64,000 bases of DNA from Chryseobacterium sp. H1D6B (GTDB lineage Bacteria; Bacteroidota; Bacteroidia; Flavobacteriales; Weeksellaceae). The notes beneath the pieces are model-generated. The model was not told the DNA's origin. It saw only the letters and a program-made list of their open reading frames with translations, and did no database searches. The number at the start of each line of letters is the position of its first letter. Position 1 is the first letter of the stretch. Of the stretch, positions 51,528 through 59,725 are shown piece after piece. Both the position numbers and the translations under genes were made by a program. The stretch is taken from assembly GCF_029892445.1 (NCBI RefSeq), contig NZ_JARXVJ010000001.1:3534001-3598000 (forward strand), read 5' to 3'.

Positions 51528-52970
51528 ATGAAGAAACTAATTGTAAGTTGTTTTTTAGTAGGAGTGGTTGTTAGTGTAAATGCACAGAACAGCTATTGGA
51601 AGAAGAATGCAGGAAAAACGGGAAAAGTATTTCTTACAAATGCTGCAACTAATGAAAAAATGGCTGATAAAGGAATGGTTAAATTTGAAAAATTTGGACA
51701 GCCGAAAGAAACAGATGCCTGTATTTTTGTAGATCCAGATTTTAAATATCAAAAACTAATCGGCATTGGAGGAGCTATTACAGATGCTTCTGCTGAGACT
51801 TTTTATAAACTTCCAAAAAATAAGCAGAAGGAGATTATTGAAGCTTATTATGGAAAAAACGGTTTAGGATATACAGTTGTCCGTACCAATATGAACTCAT
51901 GTGACTTCTCAAGTGATTCTTATACCTATGTAAAGGATAATGATACTTCTCTGAATTCTTTTTCAGTGGCTCACGATGAAAAGTATAAAATTCCTATGAT
52001 CAAAGAAGCTCAGAAAGCCATAGGAAACAATTTTACATTCTATTTTTCTCCTTGGAGTCCGCCGGCCTGGATGAAATCTAACAAAAGTCTGTTGAAAGGA
52101 GGAAGACTGGAAAATTCATTCTATCAGACCTGGGCAGATTATTATGTTAAATTCATCAAAGAATACGAAAAAAGAGGAATTAATATCTGGGGACTGACCA
52201 TTCAAAATGAACCGATGGCAACGCAAAGCTGGGAATCCTGCATTTATACAGCTGATGAAGAAGGAGATTTTCTTAGAAATAACTTAGGTCCGACTCTTTG
52301 GAAAAACGGATACAAAGACAAAAAAGTAATGATCTGGGATCACAACAGAGATTTGATCTATCAAAGAGCCACCACAACCTTAAGTGATCCCGAAACTTCA
52401 AAATATGCTTCCGGCATCGGCTACCACTGGTATGAAACATGGAATAACAAAACGCAGTTATTTGATAATTTATTAGAAACCCAGAGAGCTTTTCCAGATA
52501 AGTTTTTAGCTTTTACAGAAGGCTGTAAAGAACAGTTTGACAGGTCTAAAATTTATGATGTAAGTTTAGGAGAATTGTATGGAAAAAATATGATTAATGA
52601 CTTCAATAAAGGAACGGCTTTATGGACAGACTGGAATGTTCTTCTTGATGAAACAGGAGGCCCTAACCACGTGGGGAATTTCTGTTTTGCACCGATTATC
52701 GCTGATACAAAAACAGGAGAAGTTTATTACACGTATGAATATTATTATGTAGGACATGTTTCCAAGTATATTAAACCTAATGCTCAAAGAATCGGAAGTT
52801 CATCAAACAGAGCCGCTTTAACGTCTACAACTTTCATGAATGAAAATGGACAGCTGGTAACCGTTATCATGAATGATTCAGACAATAACATTGATGCCAA
52901 TCTCTGGATCGAAGGAATGGCCGCAAAACTTACTGCACCTGCACACTCAATACAGACCGTAATTTTATAA
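51528..52970 (+). CDS. GH30 beta-glycosidase (glucosylceramidase-type)
   Basis: 480 aa, signal peptide about 1-19, no lipobox, so probably periplasmic. Motifs are IGGAITDASAETFYKLP, SPWSPPAWMKSNKSL, TIQNEPMATQSWESC (acid/base, E228) and LAFTEGCKEQ (nucleophile, E331). It is only distantly similar to the lipoprotein GH30 in the same operon and likely cuts a different beta-glucosyl linkage or shorter chains. It is the last gene of the operon, ended by the hairpin at 52993-53023. Confidence 0.92.
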   Translation: MKKLIVSCFLVGVVVSVNAQNSYWKKNAGKTGKVFLTNAATNEKMADKGMVKFEKFGQPKETDACIFVDPDFKYQKLIGIGGAITDASAETFYKLPKNKQKEIIEAYYGKNGLGYTVVRTNMNSCDFSSDSYTYVKDNDTSLNSFSVAHDEKYKIPMIKEAQKAIGNNFTFYFSPWSPPAWMKSNKSLLKGGRLENSFYQTWADYYVKFIKEYEKRGINIWGLTIQNEPMATQSWESCIYTADEEGDFLRNNLGPTLWKNGYKDKKVMIWDHNRDLIYQRATTTLSDPETSKYASGIGYHWYETWNNKTQLFDNLLETQRAFPDKFLAFTEGCKEQFDRSKIYDVSLGELYGKNMINDFNKGTALWTDWNVLLDETGGPNHVGNFCFAPIIADTKTGEVYYTYEYYYVGHVSKYIKPNAQRIGSSSNRAALTSTTFMNENGQLVTVIMNDSDNNIDANLWIEGMAAKLTAPAHSIQTVIL

Positions 52971-52992
52971 CATCATATTAATATTTTTAAGC

Positions 52993-53024
52993 AGATCGGC
53001 TGTCTCATTGAGACAGCCGATCTT
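52993..53024. terminator. Strong bidirectional terminator
   Basis: A 14-bp perfect stem (52993-53006 with 53010-53023) has a 3-nt loop between the GH30 gene (+) and the convergent fabI gene (-). Confidence 0.92.
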
Positions 53025-53051
53025 ATGTTTTATAATAAAAATTAATGTGTA

Positions 53052-53864
53052 TTAACTTTCAGAATCGTATTTTTCAACAACTTTTTGTGAAACACCTGTA
53101 TTGCTGAATCCTCCATCATGGAATAAGTTCTGCATTGTTACCTTTTTAGTAAGATCTGAGAACATGGATACACAATAGTTAGCACAGTCTAAAGCTGTAG
53201 CATTTCCTAGTGGAGACATATCTTCCGCATATCCTAAGAAACCTCCGAAACCTTTTACACCGCTTCCTGCCGTAGTAGGAGTAGGAGACTGGGAAATTGT
53301 ATTTACACGTACTTTTCTAGCACCCCAATAATTTCCGAAAGATCTTGTAATGCTTTCAAGATAGGCTTTGTTATCTGCCATATCATTGTAATCCGGGAAT
53401 GTTCTCTGAGCTGCAATATAAGACAGGGCTAAAATGCTTCCCCACTCATTCATACAATCTTTTTCCCAAGCTACACGCATTACTTTATGGAAAGAAACCG
53501 CTGAAATATCCCAGCCTTTTTCCAACCAGTCGTAGTTCATTTCAGTATAGTGTTTTCCTTTTCTTACATTTACGGACATTCCTATAGAGTGAAGGATAAA
53601 ATCTATTTTCCCGAACTTTGCTGTCGCAGCGTCAAAAAGTTTTTCCAGATCTTCAATAGAGGTAGCATCTGCACCTATTACTTCAGAACCTGTTTTTTCT
53701 GCTAAACCATTAAGCTCTCCCATTCTCAAAGCGATAGGAGCATTAGATAAGATAAATTCAGCACCTTCTTCATGGCATCTCTCAGCAACTTTCCATGCGA
53801 TAGATTGTTCATTAAGGGCTCCAAAAATAATTCCCTTTTTGCCTTTAAGTAAACCGTATGACAT
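53052..53864 (-). CDS. fabI: Enoyl-[acyl-carrier-protein] reductase (NADH)
   Basis: 270 aa. FabI type of the SDR superfamily: GIIFGALNEQSIAWKVAE (NADH-binding), SIGMSV and the Tyr-x6-Lys active site (YNDMADNKAYLESI segment with SYIAAQRTFPDYN upstream). It reduces trans-2-enoyl-ACP in the last step of each fatty acid elongation cycle and is the target of triclosan-like inhibitors. Cytoplasmic. It is convergent with the glucan operon. A small LEA-like gene is upstream. Confidence 0.94.
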   Translation of the reverse strand: MSYGLLKGKKGIIFGALNEQSIAWKVAERCHEEGAEFILSNAPIALRMGELNGLAEKTGSEVIGADATSIEDLEKLFDAATAKFGKIDFILHSIGMSVNVRKGKHYTEMNYDWLEKGWDISAVSFHKVMRVAWEKDCMNEWGSILALSYIAAQRTFPDYNDMADNKAYLESITRSFGNYWGARKVRVNTISQSPTPTTAGSGVKGFGGFLGYAEDMSPLGNATALDCANYCVSMFSDLTKKVTMQNLFHDGGFSNTGVSQKVVEKYDSES

Positions 53865-53928
53865 AATTTTTTAATGTTTATTAACTACAAATGTAACGAT
53901 AATTTGTGGTTGCAGCATAATAAAAAGA

Positions 53929-53956
53929 CAGAGCCTTGTAAATAAGGCTCCATTTT
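53929..53956. terminator. Hairpin downstream of the LEA-like gene
   Basis: GAGCCTT (53931-53937) pairs with AAGGCTC (53944-53950), with T-rich flanks on both strands. Confidence 0.8.
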
Positions 53957-53984
53957 TTTGAAAATATTTATATGACTGAAATTT

Positions 53985-54284
53985 TTAATTCGTTTTCTTA
54001 TTCCATTCTGCTTTCGCATCTTCTGCAGCATCTTTGGTTTTTTCCCACGTTTCGCTGGCTTTATCTTTAATGTCATCCCAAGTATCAGAAACATTTTCTT
54101 TTACTTTGTCCAGCCAGTCCTTTTCATTGACTTCTTCATTATTATCACGTTTTTCTTTGATATAGTCCCTAGCTTTGTCTGCTAAATCATTAATAGTCCA
54201 TTTTGCTTTATCTGCAGCATTCTGCAAAGAATTTTCTGTACTGTTTACTGCGTTTTCTGCTTTGTTATAATCTGAATTACTCAT
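53985..54284 (-). CDS. Small LEA-like/amphipathic helical protein
   Basis: 99 aa from the ATG at 54284 (MSNSDYNKAENAVNSTENSL); an earlier in-frame start adds 15 hydrophobic residues that look like untranslated sequence. The protein is highly charged and entirely helical by composition, with repeated D/K-W pattern (KWTIND, KDWLDK, DTWDDIKDKASETWEK), like late-embryogenesis-abundant or YtxH-type stress proteins. No membrane segment. A role in stress or membrane protection is inference. Confidence 0.7.
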   Translation of the reverse strand: MSNSDYNKAENAVNSTENSLQNAADKAKWTINDLADKARDYIKEKRDNNEEVNEKDWLDKVKENVSDTWDDIKDKASETWEKTKDAAEDAKAEWNKKTN

Positions 54285-54394
54285 AATAATTGATATTTTG
54301 TTGTGTATAAGTAAATAAACAAGAACCATTCCTAAAATCTTCAGACTTTGTTAAACTTTTCATAATGTTTTGTTATATTTTTCTAAATCAAGTT

Positions 54395-54402
54395 TATATT
54401 TG
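54395..54402 (+). promoter_or_regulatory. -7 element of tag
   Basis: TATATTTG, with TTTTG 22 bases upstream (about 54368-54372), is a plausible Bacteroidetes promoter 18 bases before the ATG. Confidence 0.6.
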
Positions 54403-54419
54403 TTTTAAAATATAAATCA

Positions 54420-54977
54420 ATGGAAAAAATACGCTGTGGCTGGTGTGAGAAAGATGATCTGTATAGAAAGTATCATGATGAAGAGTGGGGAAGGCCTGTA
54501 TATGATGATGAAACGATTTTTGAGTTTTTAATTTTAGAAAGCTTTCAAGCCGGTTTAAGCTGGTATACTATTTTAAGTAAAAGAGAAAGTTTTAAAAAAG
54601 CTTTTGACCAATTCGATTATAAAAAGATTGCAGCCTATTCTGATGAGAAAATTGAGGAATTAATGCAGAATCCGGGAATTGTAAGAAACAGACTTAAGGT
54701 TTTAGCAACCGTAACCAATGCGCAGAAGTTTCAGGAGGTACAGAAAGAATTTGGGAGTTTTTCAAAATATATCTGGGGCTTTGTAAATGGAAAGCCTGTC
54801 GATAATAAGCCGAAAACATTACAAGATGTTCCGGCAACTACAGAAATTTCTGATGCATTATCTAAAGATTTAAAAAAAAGAGGGTTTAAATTTATGGGAT
54901 CAACGGTTGTTTATGCTCATATGCAGGCGACAGGAATGGTGAATGACCATGTAGAAAATTGTTTCATTAAAAAGTGA
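54420..54977 (+). CDS. tag: DNA-3-methyladenine glycosylase I
   Basis: 185 aa. Starts MEKIRCGWCEKDDLYRKYHD with the Cys and His zinc ligands, and ends with the partner ligands AHMQATGMVNDHVENC. The central WGRPVYDDETIFEFLILESFQAGLSWYTIL segment is the family signature. It removes 3-methyladenine from alkylated DNA. It is monocistronic; the stop codon sits in a weak hairpin, and a stronger terminator is at 55025-55054. Confidence 0.96.
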   Translation: MEKIRCGWCEKDDLYRKYHDEEWGRPVYDDETIFEFLILESFQAGLSWYTILSKRESFKKAFDQFDYKKIAAYSDEKIEELMQNPGIVRNRLKVLATVTNAQKFQEVQKEFGSFSKYIWGFVNGKPVDNKPKTLQDVPATTEISDALSKDLKKRGFKFMGSTVVYAHMQATGMVNDHVENCFIKK

Positions 54978-55024
54978 TAAATCGTATTTTATTCACTTTT
55001 TTGTGTTTTTTATAGAACGTATTG

Positions 55025-55062
55025 AGAACTAGGAGGTTTAAAACTTCTGGTTCTTTTTTTTG
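55025..55062 (+). terminator. tag terminator
   Basis: A 14-bp stem with G-U pairs and one bulge (55025-55039 with 55041-55054) runs into eight T. Confidence 0.75.
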
Positions 55063-55207
55063 CTAAATGCCTCTATCACTATGTTAATTGAATGTTACGA
55101 ACTGACTTGTTTTTTCATCAAACAGGGATTAAATTTCCATTTATTCACTTTTTAGTGTATTTAATTATGAATAATTCAATGGTTTTGTTGTTTTTATTGA
55201 AAAATTG

Positions 55208-55215
55208 TATATTTG
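55208..55215 (+). promoter_or_regulatory. -7 element of the YadA-head-like gene
   Basis: TATATTTG with TTG 17 bases upstream (55188-55190). It is 40 bases before the ATG. Confidence 0.6.
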
Positions 55216-55255
55216 CACCGCTTAAAAATAAGTAATCAATAACTCAATTGTTCCA

Positions 55256-56542
55256 ATGAAATCAATACTTCAATTCAGCATTTTCCTTTTATTTACCAAT
55301 TTAATATACGCTCAAGTGGGTATAGGTACCCCAAATCCTGATTCTTCAGCAATGCTTCAGATCAATTCAAAGAATAAAGGAGTACTTCTTCCAAGTATAC
55401 CGCTGGCTTCTTTAACAGATAATACAACAATTCCTAATCCTGCAGAAGGACTGCTGGTCTGGAATAATGGTACGGGAGGTCTGATACAAACAGGATACTA
55501 TTACTGGAGCAGTGCTAAATGGAACCTGATTTCTGTATCAAGTGCAGGCTCAGGCAGTGGTGGAGGTAATGGAACAAATGGAAACGCTACCAATTGGAAT
55601 AATTCAGGAACGAACAGCGGTAACTTTGCAGGCGCTAATACTAATTTATCTCTAGGAACTAATACTTCAGATGATTTGGTTTTAAAAGTAAACTCTTCGA
55701 AAATAGGGAGATTAGGAATCGACAATTCAGTGAGCTTAGGTACTGGCGCCAATGCCGGTCAGAACGGAATTGCGATCGGAAATTCAAGTTCGGCTTTTCA
55801 AGGGGTGGCGATAGGAAATGGTTCTTCTGTAACTGCTAATGAGGCTTTATCAGTAGGGAACAATGCTTCTGCATCGGCTTTTCAGTCTAATGCAGTAGGA
55901 TTCAATGCGAAAGCTACTAAAAATGAAGCTTCAGCTTTTGGAAATAATTCTCAGGCCGGCGGATTTCAGTCGGTTGCAATAGGCTATAATGCCAAAACAA
56001 ATACAAACAGCGAAACAGCTTTAGGATATAACACGGTAACCAATAATCAAAACTCTACTGCTTTGGGTGCAGAAGCCAATGCTTTAGGTCAGTTTTCTAC
56101 AGCTGTAGGATATGGAGCTTCGACTTCTCAGGCCAATGCAATCGTTCTTGGAAATAACAATGCCAATGTAGCGATAGGAACAGGAACTCCAAATACAGCT
56201 GCACGATTAGACGTCAACGGACAGTACAAACTGGGAGAAAAGGGGAGTGTCAATAAAAACCAGATCAGTTTTGAAGTATGGCCGAGCGTTTCTATCAACA
56301 ATCTGCCTTCCGGAAGATCGACTACGCTAAACATTACAATTCCATCTTCTCTGCTGCCAGGTTCTACAAGAGCATCGATTACGGTTTCTCCTGCCGGTGA
56401 TTTTGCCGGAAATACTACATTCTCAATTTCTAATCCAAGAATGACCTCAACCTCGAATATTACAATCAATCTTAGTAATATCTCTGCGAATGCCGAGAGC
56501 TTGTATTCTGGACATTTTTATGTGACGATTAATGAGTTTTAA
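55256..56542 (+). CDS. Secreted protein with YadA-like head repeats
   Basis: 428 aa, signal peptide about 1-19. Residues 20-105 contain VGIGTPNPDSSAMLQI and GVLLPSIPLASL, a start seen in many Bacteroidetes surface proteins. Residues about 155-305 carry about ten repeats of some 14-28 residues built on xAxGxxAxA patterns (NGIAIGNSS, QGVAIGNGS, SNAVGFNAK, QSVAIGYNAK, FSTAVGYGAS), like the left-handed beta-roll heads of trimeric autotransporters. The C-terminus (about 330-428) is a beta-rich domain, not a YadA membrane anchor or T9SS tail. It probably forms a trimeric surface fibre; function not known. Confidence 0.75.
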   Translation: MKSILQFSIFLLFTNLIYAQVGIGTPNPDSSAMLQINSKNKGVLLPSIPLASLTDNTTIPNPAEGLLVWNNGTGGLIQTGYYYWSSAKWNLISVSSAGSGSGGGNGTNGNATNWNNSGTNSGNFAGANTNLSLGTNTSDDLVLKVNSSKIGRLGIDNSVSLGTGANAGQNGIAIGNSSSAFQGVAIGNGSSVTANEALSVGNNASASAFQSNAVGFNAKATKNEASAFGNNSQAGGFQSVAIGYNAKTNTNSETALGYNTVTNNQNSTALGAEANALGQFSTAVGYGASTSQANAIVLGNNNANVAIGTGTPNTAARLDVNGQYKLGEKGSVNKNQISFEVWPSVSINNLPSGRSTTLNITIPSSLLPGSTRASITVSPAGDFAGNTTFSISNPRMTSTSNITINLSNISANAESLYSGHFYVTINEF

Positions 56543-56602
56543 ATTATCTTATAATTTTTTTAAGCGAATATTTATATATAGATTTTTATGATATAAACTA
56601 TT

Positions 56603-57520
56603 TCATCTTCCTTTCACTCTTTTCAAATCTTTTTGATAAAGATTTTCACCGTAATTATTACTAAAATTAACTGATAGTTTATCTTTAGGGCTCAGATTTT
56701 CATAAAGCTTAATTCTAAGTTTTGCTTCTTCTACTGTATCTTTTTTTACAGGAAATTGAACCTTATATTTTTCAACCAATTGCTTTTTCAGTTCTGACAA
56801 TTTTTTAAAATAAGGAGTATTTATTTTTTGAAACTTCATTTGATTCTCTTCGTCAAATTGAATATAGTGAACCATTGGACAAAGATTTGTTCCGGGAATA
56901 ATGGGCTGACCGCCTTTTTCTAAAAAATAAGTAGCTAATTCCAAATCATCTCTTGCGGCATCTTCCATTATATTACTCCCATTATAAGATATACTATTGA
57001 TATCAGCACCATTCTGAAGCAAATAGTCAATCATCTTTTTTTCAGTATCCTTAAATCCTCCTATAAGCATAGCTGCGGTTAATGGAGATCGTGCTAAAGC
57101 AGGATTGGGATTCGCTTTATATTTAAAAAGCAATTGTAGCATATCATAATTATTAAGAGCTACGGCATGATTTAAAGGAGATTCTAATCCTTCATTGGCA
57201 ACTATAACATTTGGATCAGCTCCTAATTCCAACAATTTTTCCATTGCTTTAAGATCTTCAATAATAGAAGCATACATGAGTAAAGTATATCCAATGTCTT
57301 CCTGCAACTTATTAACATCAATATTTTTTTCTTTAATAAGCTGTACCATTCCTTTAAGATCCCCATCAAACATTTTTTGAGCAACCAATAAGTCATCCCC
57401 TTTGAATATTTTTAATGGAGGGTACTTATTTCTATTTTCTTTTTTACGTGATCTAAGACTAAAATCTGAACAGGAAAAAAGTGTCATAATGGATAATATT
57501 ATTAAAATAGTTGATTTCAT
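56603..57520 (-). CDS. Ankyrin-repeat lipoprotein, probable T6SS immunity protein
   Basis: 305 aa. The signal ends in lipobox LFSC. At least four ankyrin repeats follow between residues 70 and 215 (GYTLLMYASIIEDLKAMEKL, SPLNHAVALNNYDMLQLL, SPLTAAMLIGGFKDTEKKMI, SNIMEDAARDDLELATYF). It starts one base after the stop codon of the lipase-like effector gene (57522), so the two are translated together. An exported lipoprotein is in the right place to neutralise a periplasmic lipase. Immunity function is inferred from position and location. Confidence 0.82.
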   Translation of the reverse strand: MKSTILIILSIMTLFSCSDFSLRSRKKENRNKYPPLKIFKGDDLLVAQKMFDGDLKGMVQLIKEKNIDVNKLQEDIGYTLLMYASIIEDLKAMEKLLELGADPNVIVANEGLESPLNHAVALNNYDMLQLLFKYKANPNPALARSPLTAAMLIGGFKDTEKKMIDYLLQNGADINSISYNGSNIMEDAARDDLELATYFLEKGGQPIIPGTNLCPMVHYIQFDEENQMKFQKINTPYFKKLSELKKQLVEKYKVQFPVKKDTVEEAKLRIKLYENLSPKDKLSVNFSNNYGENLYQKDLKRVKGR

Positions 57521-57521
57521 A

Positions 57522-58823
57522 TTATATATTACTAGCTAAGACATTTATATTGATAGTATCCATCATAGCCTCAAATGCAATTTTATAATCCATATGTCCA
57601 TGTCCTAAAGAAGTAATACTAAGTCCTTCATTATCATTTGTATATCCGAATATTTCATGCTGTTCTCCTAAAGCACGTGGAAGAGCTCCTGTACGAAATA
57701 AATCAAGTGCTGGGATTGCTGAAAATGGAAAATAGGAAAGTCCTAAAGTGAAAAGAACTCCTTCTCTGTTATTTTGTAATCCGTTAAGAATATCATTACT
57801 TGTACTGTAGTTAATAATATTTGACGTTGATCCAACAATTCCTTTTTTCTCGAGGAGATAATTTAAAGTATTTTGATGAATTCCTCTCGTGTTAAAGGTA
57901 TAACCTGTACGTCCTGTAATATAAGAAGCTATTGCACTATTCCCTCCTCCTAATGAATGCCCTGTAAAGTTTACATCTATTTTATTTTCTTTCACTTTTG
58001 TACTAGCATTCACTTTTTGAGCAAGAGATATGGTTCTTTCTATCTGAGGGGTAATAATACCCAAAGCCTGTTTTCCATCCTCATCAACCCAATCTTTACC
58101 GAACTGATCTCCGGCTTCTGAGCCTCTAAAGGCTATAAAATAATCTCCTGTTTTTTCGTTATTATATAAAGTAGCAAACAAACCATCATCTTTATTAGTA
58201 TCAAAATCATTAGGATGTAATTCTCCAGCCCCAAATAATCGATCTAATTCACTCTGGTTATTAGTGTCAATGCGGACATATCCATCTATTACTTTTGATT
58301 CATCTTCATCTTTATCTCCATCTTTATTTTTATCTATATAATAATCGTCAGAGTAAGCATCATCTGCTATTTTACTGGCGGTAGAGGCTTCTTTTAATTC
58401 AGCAACGGGTAAATAAAAAGAAATTTCTCCTCCTATAAAACATTGCAGAGTAGAGTTTTGTAATAAAGGTTTTTTATTTTCAATTTTTACTTTTGGATGT
58501 GTGTGTCTCCAATCACTTCCTTTACATAAAAATGAACATGTATTCAGACAATCATCAGTAAGTGCACTTCCTGCCCAAGCTGCTGCAGCTAATAAAAGTA
58601 ATCCTCCAGAAAAGGCAGCAACAACAGCTACTCCTTTTAAAGCTTCAGCTGTTACCATTTCTGGACAAATGAAGTTATCTTTAAAACGATCATCTTCCGT
58701 GGCTATTAAGTTTGCTCCGTACTTTAGATTTACTGACGACTGGGAAGTTACTCCAATTCCTATAAGCCTTCTACCTTTATTGCACATAAACGGAGTACCT
58801 TGTGCTATATATAACTGAGTCAT
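57522..58823 (-). CDS. PAAR-like / transmembrane / class 3 lipase fusion, probable T6SS effector
   Basis: 433 aa in three parts. Residues 1-60 and 110-140 resemble a DUF4280/PAAR-like spike tip (GTPFMCNKGRRLI, FICPEM, LQCFIGGEI). A hydrophobic hairpin (about 62-92, GVAVVAAFSGGLLLLAAAAW) interrupts it. From about 190 a lipase 3-type alpha/beta hydrolase follows: YFIAFRGSEAGDQF, nucleophile in FTGHSLGGG (S290), a likely Asp in TSNDILNGL and a His in GHGHMDY (H408 or H410). It should ride on VgrG and attack membrane lipids of a neighbouring cell. No signal peptide, as expected for T6SS cargo. Activity is untested. Confidence 0.82.
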   Translation of the reverse strand: MTQLYIAQGTPFMCNKGRRLIGIGVTSQSSVNLKYGANLIATEDDRFKDNFICPEMVTAEALKGVAVVAAFSGGLLLLAAAAWAGSALTDDCLNTCSFLCKGSDWRHTHPKVKIENKKPLLQNSTLQCFIGGEISFYLPVAELKEASTASKIADDAYSDDYYIDKNKDGDKDEDESKVIDGYVRIDTNNQSELDRLFGAGELHPNDFDTNKDDGLFATLYNNEKTGDYFIAFRGSEAGDQFGKDWVDEDGKQALGIITPQIERTISLAQKVNASTKVKENKIDVNFTGHSLGGGNSAIASYITGRTGYTFNTRGIHQNTLNYLLEKKGIVGSTSNIINYSTSNDILNGLQNNREGVLFTLGLSYFPFSAIPALDLFRTGALPRALGEQHEIFGYTNDNEGLSITSLGHGHMDYKIAFEAMMDTININVLASNI

Positions 58824-58836
58824 ATTATCCTGATTT

Positions 58837-59679
58837 TTATTGTTTATTTAGTTTTATATGATACCTGCAGACATAAAACATCTTTTCATTGAGCTCCTCT
58901 TTTACATGGAACATGATTTCTGATAATATGGAATCTTCATTATAAATGTATTCTCCTTCTATAAAATAGTTATAGTCTAAAGAGCTACCAAGAATTTTCT
59001 GATATTTATCTTTATATACATTTTTAAATTGTGACTGACCGTTTTCTCCCCTGCCTTCAAGTTTTACGAGATATTCACCTTTATCATTTCTAGTAATCTT
59101 GTGCTGAGATTTATATCTTAATTTTTCTCCAGGGAAAAGTGTAGACAAAGTAGTTCTTACCGGAATTTCATCTATATAACTTCCTCCTCTAAATACAGGT
59201 AATGGATAAAACATAATCTGATATAAAAAATTAAGTTTAATATTTTGATCTATCTTATTAAATTCATTATTATATATATTTATAAAAACTTCAAAGTTAT
59301 TTTTTATCAATTCAAAAAAACGTAAATCTTTTTTTATTTCATCCCATTTATTTAAGATCTCTTTTTTATTGGTAATTTCCAGAACACTTTTATCTGTATT
59401 TAAAAATAGCTCCAATACATCTGTTGCTTTATTTATTTTTTCAAGAATTTCATAATAAGGACGCATTTGTTTATCTGACTTAATATATCTCTGTAAAGAA
59501 GAATTAATTGTAATATGATTATACTCTCCAGGTAACACGGTCCAATCTTCTTCTATCTCTGTCTGATTAGCTTTTCCTCCTCCTAAGGTTAGATAAGATT
59601 TAATGTTAATTTTATATTCAGCTTTTTTGTACCATGTATATTTAAGTACTGATAAATCATCTTTTTCTCTATTATTCAT
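58837..59679 (-). CDS. Unrecognised protein between vgrG and effector; candidate adaptor
   Basis: 280 aa, no signal or membrane segment. The N-terminal 60 residues are beta-rich (KAEYKINIKSYLTLGGGKANQTEIEEDW), the middle is helical (about 65-160), and the C-terminus is beta-rich again (VYKDKYQKILGSSLDYNYFIEGEYIYNEDS). I do not recognise the family. It sits 46 bases after vgrG and 13 bases before the effector gene, in the slot where other T6SS clusters encode adaptors or chaperones (Tap/DUF4123, PRK06147, EagR), but resembles none of these by eye. The role is inference from position. Confidence 0.7.
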   Translation of the reverse strand: MNNREKDDLSVLKYTWYKKAEYKINIKSYLTLGGGKANQTEIEEDWTVLPGEYNHITINSSLQRYIKSDKQMRPYYEILEKINKATDVLELFLNTDKSVLEITNKKEILNKWDEIKKDLRFFELIKNNFEVFINIYNNEFNKIDQNIKLNFLYQIMFYPLPVFRGGSYIDEIPVRTTLSTLFPGEKLRYKSQHKITRNDKGEYLVKLEGRGENGQSQFKNVYKDKYQKILGSSLDYNYFIEGEYIYNEDSILSEIMFHVKEELNEKMFYVCRYHIKLNKQ

Positions 59680-59725
59680 TTCAAATACCTTATTCTACTA
59701 TTTTAATAATATTGTCTCTATGATA

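Noticed and set aside
54986..55160. Direct repeat TTTATTCACTTTTT near 54987 and 55139, possible att-like flanks
   Set aside because: Both copies are low-complexity, one overlaps the tag terminator, and nothing resembling a mobile element lies between them.
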